Positions 6,580-9,507 of a stretch of DNA of 9,507 bases are shown one piece after another. The position numbers and the translations under genes were made by a program. The notes beneath the pieces were generated by a model. It ran no database searches. It was not told the origin of the DNA and saw nothing but the letters and a program-made list of their open reading frames with translations. Position 1 is the first letter of the stretch. Each line of letters opens with the position of its first letter. This stretch comes from Trueperaceae bacterium (GTDB lineage: Bacteria; Deinococcota; Deinococci; Deinococcales; Trueperaceae): assembly GCA_007122815.1 (NCBI GenBank), contig SKSV01000178.1, forward strand, positions 1 through 9,507, in the 5' to 3' direction.

Positions 6580-6972
6580 ATGGCGCGCAGACCCAGCAGA
6601 GGCCCCACCGAGCGCGAGCTCGAGATCCTTCAGGTGCTTTGGACCGACGGCACCAGCAGCGTCAGAGCCGTGCACGAACACCTCTCCGAAACCGAGGGGA
6701 TCTCGTTCACCTCCGTGCAAACCATGCTACAAGTCATGTTCGACAAAGGCTTGACGAAGCGAGAGCTGCAGGGCCGAACCTACCTCTACCGCGCCGCAAC
6801 GAGCCAAGAGGAAGCCCAACGCACCCTACTCGCCGACCTGCTCGACCGAGCGTTCGGAGGCTCAGCGAAGGCGCTCGTGTCACGCGCCCTGGACGTCAAG
6901 CGCGCCACCAACGAAGAACTCGACGAACTGCAAGCCCTCCTCGACGAAGCGCGGAGAGTCGACGATGCTTGA
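6580..6972 (+). CDS. BlaI/MecI/CopY-family repressor, module 2
   Basis: A 130-residue BlaI-type repressor. PTERELEILQVLW (residues 9-21) opens the winged-helix domain; the recognition helix region is near 39-54 (EGISFTSVQTML); YLYRAA at 68-73 ends the wing; the dimerisation tail runs about 76-125. The segment FGGSAKALVSRALD matches its paralogue in module 1, again with Arg102-Ala103 at the place of the Asn-Phe bond cut in staphylococcal BlaI. The recognition helices differ more between the two paralogues than the tails do. ATG 6580 has AAGGGAG 5 bases upstream. The gene overlaps the protease gene by 8 bases, so the pair is co-transcribed. It is probably autoregulated through the two inverted repeats at 6512-6547. 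Confidence 0.92.
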   Translation: MARRPSRGPTERELEILQVLWTDGTSSVRAVHEHLSETEGISFTSVQTMLQVMFDKGLTKRELQGRTYLYRAATSQEEAQRTLLADLLDRAFGGSAKALVSRALDVKRATNEELDELQALLDEARRVDDA

Positions 6973-9250
6973 CGCGCTGCTGCAACACCCCCTCACCCTG
7001 CGCCTAGGTTGGACGCTGGTGCACAGCCTCTGGCAGGGAGCGCTCCTGGCCGGCCTGCTCGGCCTCGGCCTCGCGCTGCTCACGCCAGACCGCAACCGGC
7101 TCCGCCATACCCTCGCGAGCGCCGTCCTGATCCTGTGGTTGGCTGCGCCCCCAGTGACGTTCCTGGCGCTCGCGCAGCAGCAGTCCACCAGCGCCGGCGG
7201 GCCGATCACCACAGCGGCCGCTGCAAGCGTGACGCCCTCGCGCCCGAGCGACACGCCTCCCGCTGCCTTGCTCGCGCCCGGCATCGTGGAGCGCGTGACG
7301 CTCGACCCGGTCACCTGGTCCACCACCTCGGTACAGCTGCGTCGCGTGCTCCCGTACGCCGCCCTGGCGTGGATCGCCGTCGCGACACTGATGACGCTGC
7401 GACTCCTCGGCGGCCTCCTCACCGTGCACGACCTGAGACGAACCGGCGCGCCCCTGCCACACCTCGAGGACCGCATGCGCGCGCTCGCAGCCCGATTGGG
7501 CCTCACGCGGCGCGTGCGCCTACGCTCCTCGATCCGCGTCGACGCCCCCACCGCCCTGGGATGGCTCAAACCCGTCATTCTCCTGCCCACCAGCACCCTC
7601 GCCGGGCTCACACCGCAGCAACTCGAACTGATCCTCGCTCACGAACTCGCCCACGTCCGCCGCCACGACTACCTCGTCAACGTGCTCCAAGGCGTAGCGG
7701 AAGCGCTGCTGTTCTTCCACCCGCTCACCTGGTGGCTCTCCCGCGCCCTACGCGTCGAGCGCGAGCACGCCTGCGACACCCTCGCCTTGCACGCCACGGG
7801 CGCTGCGCCACTGGAGCTCGCCGAGGCGCTCACCCGCCTCGAAGGCGCCCGAGCGACACCCGCGCCAGCACTCGCCGCGACCGGCAACCTCGCCGAACGC
7901 GTGCGACGCCTGCTGCGCAGCACACGACCAACACCCACCCGATCGCCAGCGCTGATACCACTCCTCGCACTCGTGCCACTGAGCCTGTGGTTGGCGTTCG
8001 CCGCCACACCGCCGGCCTCAGCCGAAAGCTTCTTCGAGCGCCAGCCCAACGGGCGCCTCACCGGCATCTACTTCGAACCGCCACCAGGCGGATGGGGGTC
8101 GGTGATGCCGCTCCGCGACCTCATCGCTCGATCGCCGTACCCCGTACACGCGGCCACCCACATACCCGAGGGATACCGCTTCGACAACGCGACATGGATC
8201 CAAGCGGCGCGGACCGCGACACTCACCTACGACGGCGGACCCGCGGACGGTTCCCTCGACGCACGCCACGTGACCCTCCTGCAGGCATTGACAGGCGAGT
8301 ACCGGCCGCTACCCATCGGGGAGGACGCCGTCATCGAGCCGGTCGTCATCGGCTCGACCGTCGGCGAGTACGTCGTCGGCAACTGGACGCCGGAACGCAC
8401 CAGCACACCAGCCGAACAGAACCACCGATGGGAGTCCGGCGCCGGCCAGATGCTCGCCTGGCAACACGACGGCAAGGTGTTCGCGATCGGCACCAATGAA
8501 CCCGCCATGATGGGCGGCGCAGGCGTCGGACGCGACGACCTCATCCGCGTGGCGCTCGGCCTCGTCGCCACCCACGCTGCCACGACGCCGCCCCAGGACA
8601 CGGTGCACCTCCCCAGCGACAAGACCCGCATTTGGGCCACCGTCCAGGGCGACGTCACCTTCACACCGGACCGCGACGCCCTCACCACGATCGGAGAAGG
8701 CGGCAGCGTCACCCTGGAAGAGAGAAGCCCGGAAGGCTCACGCCGCGTCATCGTCACCACCAACACCGACGGCGAGTTCGAGTTCCAGTACCGCGTCAAC
8801 GGCCAGTTTGCACCGTTCGAGGAAGCACCACGTGCCTGGTTCGAGGCGACCATGACCGAACTCGTCTTCGCACCCCTGGGCCTCACTCCACCCATCGACC
8901 CGAACACATCCAACTACTACTTCCTAAGGCCGCACCCAGATAGGTACCTCTCCACCATCGGCCTTCAACCCAGACGTTACTTCCACGTCGATCTCCAGGA
9001 TCGCCATGTCGACCGGTCACGGTCACCCGTTGGGACCGTCGCCGTCCTCGAGCAACTGACCCACGCCGCAGCACACGGCCTCATCGACCAGGGCATTTTC
9101 GAGATCGCGCTCCACCACCACCTGGCTCATACGCTCACCGCCATCGAGATCGCGTCCTTCCAACACGCCATCAGCAACCTCGACTCCGAGACGGCCAGGC
9201 AACGCCTGAACGAGCGCCTACAAGCTCAGATCGACGGCTCCGGACCATGA
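6965..9250 (+). CDS. M56-family membrane metalloprotease (BlaR1/MecR1-like), module 2
   Basis: A 761-residue membrane protein, the likely sensor and antirepressor partner of the repressor it overlaps. Membrane segments lie near residues 13-40, 46-69, 129-152 and 329-347. The zinc site is HELAH at 226-230, with EREHACD at 265-271 providing the downstream acidic ligand; LAERVRRLL at 309-317 is typical of the family. The extracytoplasmic part is large. Residues about 386-536 resemble DUF4367 (HIPEGYRF, TLTYDGG, LAWQHDGKVFAIG, DDLIRVALGLV), a domain also found in anti-sigma and envelope-sensing proteins. Residues about 556-633 match the C-terminal domain of M56 protein 1 (IWATVQGDVTF, LEERSPEGSRR, QYRVNG, PRAWF). 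A further roughly 125-residue tail is unassigned. No penicillin-binding motif set is seen, so the signal is probably not a beta-lactam bound covalently. It ends 21 bases from the convergent toxin-like gene. Confidence 0.92.
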   Translation: MLDALLQHPLTLRLGWTLVHSLWQGALLAGLLGLGLALLTPDRNRLRHTLASAVLILWLAAPPVTFLALAQQQSTSAGGPITTAAAASVTPSRPSDTPPAALLAPGIVERVTLDPVTWSTTSVQLRRVLPYAALAWIAVATLMTLRLLGGLLTVHDLRRTGAPLPHLEDRMRALAARLGLTRRVRLRSSIRVDAPTALGWLKPVILLPTSTLAGLTPQQLELILAHELAHVRRHDYLVNVLQGVAEALLFFHPLTWWLSRALRVEREHACDTLALHATGAAPLELAEALTRLEGARATPAPALAATGNLAERVRRLLRSTRPTPTRSPALIPLLALVPLSLWLAFAATPPASAESFFERQPNGRLTGIYFEPPPGGWGSVMPLRDLIARSPYPVHAATHIPEGYRFDNATWIQAARTATLTYDGGPADGSLDARHVTLLQALTGEYRPLPIGEDAVIEPVVIGSTVGEYVVGNWTPERTSTPAEQNHRWESGAGQMLAWQHDGKVFAIGTNEPAMMGGAGVGRDDLIRVALGLVATHAATTPPQDTVHLPSDKTRIWATVQGDVTFTPDRDALTTIGEGGSVTLEERSPEGSRRVIVTTNTDGEFEFQYRVNGQFAPFEEAPRAWFEATMTELVFAPLGLTPPIDPNTSNYYFLRPHPDRYLSTIGLQPRRYFHVDLQDRHVDRSRSPVGTVAVLEQLTHAAAHGLIDQGIFEIALHHHLAHTLTAIEIASFQHAISNLDSETARQRLNERLQAQIDGSGP

Positions 9251-9271
9251 GCGCCCGCCCAGGAACGTTCC

Positions 9272-9507
9272 CTAGCCTGTGCTGCTCCCGAGGAAGGCTT
9301 CCAACCGCACATAGGCCTCGTCCAGGTCGCGCTCGGGAAGGCCAACCTCGATCGCCATCTCCTCGAACGCTGCCTGCCAACGTGGAGGAGGTGCGGGCAA
9401 CTCCGGTGGAAGCGTGTGCCTCCCATACCGATCGAACGTTGCCTCGATGCTGCGCCGCAACACATCTGTTGCGCCCAGCCCGAGTTCGATCAGCAGCACC
9501 ATGTCCA
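9272..9507 (-). CDS. Probable AbiEii/AbiGii-family nucleotidyltransferase toxin, C-terminal part (5' end outside window)
   Basis: The last 78 residues of a protein that enters from the right edge. The frame is open to the edge (DMVLLIELGLG), so the ATG at 9502 is probably internal. The pattern fits the C-terminus I know from AbiEii-like proteins: a VDLVLL-like helix, then SIEATFDRYGRHTLPPELP, a PPRWQAAFEEMAIEVGL stretch, and a final DLDEAYVRLEAFL. In type IV toxin-antitoxin systems of this kind the AbiEi antitoxin is encoded next to it, usually upstream, which here would be outside the window. The catalytic nucleotidyltransferase motifs are not in view, so the call rests on the tail alone. 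Confidence 0.6.
   Translation of the reverse strand, partial: DMVLLIELGLGATDVLRRSIEATFDRYGRHTLPPELPAPPPRWQAAFEEMAIEVGLPERDLDEAYVRLEAFLGSSTG

Noticed and set aside
7009..8499. A 496-codon open frame overlapping M56 protease 2 on the same strand
   Set aside because: Composition is almost only Arg, Pro, Ala, His and Thr, as expected for an out-of-frame reading of GC-rich coding DNA; the M56 frame has clear domain motifs.
2114..9250. A true beta-lactam resistance regulon (blaR1/blaI/blaZ)
   Set aside because: Neither M56 protein has a recognisable penicillin-binding domain and no beta-lactamase gene is in the window.
9262..9271. Perfect 10-base palindrome GGAACGTTCC between the convergent gene ends
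   Set aside because: It has no loop and no T-run, so it does not look like a terminator; a 10-base palindrome may occur by chance.

Overview
This is a high-GC bacterial window with tightly packed genes, strongly G/C-biased third codon positions, stop/start overlaps inside operons, and promoters of the TTGACA/TATAAT type. The phylum cannot be fixed from sequence alone. One promoter looks leaderless, as is common in Deinococcota and Actinobacteria, but that is only a hint. The window reads as an accessory stress-signalling neighbourhood: two complete BlaI-type repressor / M56 membrane-metalloprotease modules, one PadR-type regulator with a membrane partner, an S41 protease, and the edge of a probable AbiEii toxin gene.

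Layout. 1-1010 (+): 3' part of an S41 serine protease with a PDZ domain, cut by the left edge. 1292-1930 (-): a small secreted protein of unknown family. 2114-4102 (-) and 4102-4497 (-): M56 protease 1 and BlaI-like repressor 1, transcribed blaI first. 4525-4566: their promoter, with two operator-like inverted repeats. 4566-5231 (-): a block with strong coding character that changes reading frame several times and holds in-frame TAG codons; it is probably a decayed gene. 5232-5966 (-): a PadR-partner membrane protein whose reading frame is interrupted by one TAG inside a transmembrane segment. 5963-6301 (-): the PadR regulator. 6302-6579: divergent control region. 6580-6972 (+) and 6965-9250 (+): BlaI-like repressor 2 and M56 protease 2. 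9272-9507 (-): C-terminal part of a probable AbiEii-family nucleotidyltransferase toxin, cut by the right edge.

How it may work together. In the known Bla/Mec logic, the membrane M56 protein senses a signal outside the cell and its cytoplasmic zinc protease domain causes loss of the BlaI dimer from DNA. Both modules here keep the protease motifs and the repressor fold, but neither M56 protein has a recognisable penicillin-binding sensor. Instead both carry a related C-terminal extracytoplasmic domain, and protein 2 has an additional domain resembling DUF4367. Both blaI promoters share the same architecture: two copies of ACGAAnnnnTTCGT (perfect or near-perfect), centred 21-22 bp apart, covering the -35 region and the spacer. 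The two modules therefore look like paralogous, self-repressed and possibly cross-talking circuits that respond to an unknown envelope signal. No beta-lactamase gene is present. The clearest output candidate is the small secreted protein downstream of module 1.
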